Below are positions 5,241-5,779 of a stretch of 5,779 nucleotides of DNA, one piece after another. Within the stretch, counting starts at the first letter, position 1. Each line of letters opens with the position of its first letter. The stretch covers positions 1-5,779 of the forward strand of contig JAKACI010000106.1 in NCBI GenBank assembly GCA_021821565.1, written 5' to 3'. Made by a program: the position numbers and the translations under genes. A model generated the notes under the pieces. The model did not search any database, was not told the origin of the DNA, and was given only the letters and a program-made list of their open reading frames with translations. The stretch comes from a bacterium. GTDB lineage: Bacteria; SZUA-79; Acidulodesulfobacterales; Acidulodesulfobacteraceae.

Positions 5241-5779
5241 TTAATTTACTCTATTTGTCAAATAATATGAAAAATCTTTTAGCATATCAAAATTTATATT
5301 TGTTTTATCAAGGTAGGATAGACCGGTTTCGGTATATTCTTTTATTAATTTTTTAGTTTTATCCGTTCCGAGTATTGACGCAATGTTGGATTTTTTATTA
5401 TTTTCGTCAATACCGGCTGTTTTCCCTGTAATTTGACTGTTTCCGGTGATATCTAATAAATCGTCTAATGCTTGAAAAGCAAGTCCTATATAAGTTCCGT
5501 AATTTTTTAAAGAGTTTGCCAGGCTGTCGTCCGCCCCTCCGAGAATTCCGCCCATAACGCAGGCAGCTTTAATCAGAGCAGCTGTTTTTTTATCATGTAT
5601 TTCCGTCAGTTTTTCATTGCCGATAGACAGTCCCGAATTTATTATATCAAGAAATTGTCCCCCGACTAAGCCCCCCGCACCTGATAAAAAAGATAATTCT
5701 TGAATTATCTTTAATATAATATCGCATTTAAAATGTTTTGTATATTCGCTATCGGAAATCATTATAAAAGCTTCTGAAA
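5241..5779 (-). CDS. ispA: Short-chain polyprenyl diphosphate synthase (farnesyl/geranyl diphosphate synthase), 5' part outside the window
   Basis: The frame stays open past the right edge of the window (codons for S-E-A-F-I precede the first internal Met), so this is the last 178 residues of a protein usually near 300. IspA-type enzymes condense isopentenyl diphosphate with dimethylallyl and geranyl diphosphate in the cytosol. The visible family marks, numbered from the first full codon, are ELSFLSGAGGLVGGQFLDI (27-45), HDKKTAALIKAA (61-72, the HxxKT motif), and GLAFQALDDLLDITG (98-112). The last carries the second Asp-rich motif DDLLD, which binds Mg-diphosphate, and is followed by the conserved Gly-Lys-Thr (GKTAGID). 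The first Asp-rich motif, which sets chain length, is outside the window. Farnesyl versus geranylgeranyl specificity therefore cannot be judged; ispA is assigned by similarity and by its place next to dxs. The Met at 5762 is internal, not the start. Confidence 0.92.
   Translation of the reverse strand, partial: SEAFIMISDSEYTKHFKCDIILKIIQELSFLSGAGGLVGGQFLDIINSGLSIGNEKLTEIHDKKTAALIKAACVMGGILGGADDSLANSLKNYGTYIGLAFQALDDLLDITGNSQITGKTAGIDENNKKSNIASILGTDKTKKLIKEYTETGLSYLDKTNINFDMLKDFSYYLTNRVN

Noticed and set aside
5111..5356. 81-codon plus-strand frame across the ispA-dxs spacer into ispA
   Set aside because: It starts in the element palindrome, runs through the ATTTT tract (giving a Phe/Tyr/Ile run) and ends antisense to ispA. 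There is no coding character.

Overview
The window is strongly AT-rich (roughly 30% G+C by eye) and densely coding, with most genes on the minus strand. The organism looks like a low-GC, Gram-negative-type bacterium. It has a sigma-54-type (NtrC-class) regulator, an exported TPR protein and an ispA-dxs-tlyA gene order known from deltaproteobacteria-like lineages and also from Firmicutes. The lineage is an inference; nothing here fixes the species.

Layout from left to right. Positions 1-201 (plus) hold the C-terminal Fis-type DNA-binding end of a response regulator whose body lies upstream of the window. It converges with, and shares its stop tetranucleotide TTAA with, a minus-strand gene for an exported tetratricopeptide-repeat protein (198-1817). 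Upstream of that on the minus strand come tlyA (rRNA 2'-O-methyltransferase, 1844-2602), dxs (1-deoxyxylulose-5-phosphate synthase, 2993-4945) and the 3' two-thirds of ispA (short-chain polyprenyl diphosphate synthase, 5241 to the window end). In transcription order this is ispA > dxs > tlyA > TPR protein. IspA and Dxs belong to isoprenoid synthesis: Dxs makes the first dedicated MEP-pathway intermediate and IspA condenses the resulting C5 units. TlyA methylates ribosomal RNA, and the TPR protein is probably periplasmic or envelope-associated with unknown partners.

The most interesting part is non-coding. The two intergenic spaces, ispA-dxs (295 bp) and dxs-tlyA (390 bp), each carry one copy of the same MITE-like element in the same orientation (4987-5153 and 2670-2917). 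Each copy has terminal inverted repeats starting CTTTAAT, a central imperfect palindrome of the ATTCCCGC/GGAATGACT type, and a 5-bp direct repeat at its outer borders (TATAT for one, TTTTG for the other) that looks like a target-site duplication. The left copy has about 91 bp not present in the right copy. Neither copy encodes a credible protein. No tRNA, rRNA, CRISPR array or clear intrinsic terminator was seen.
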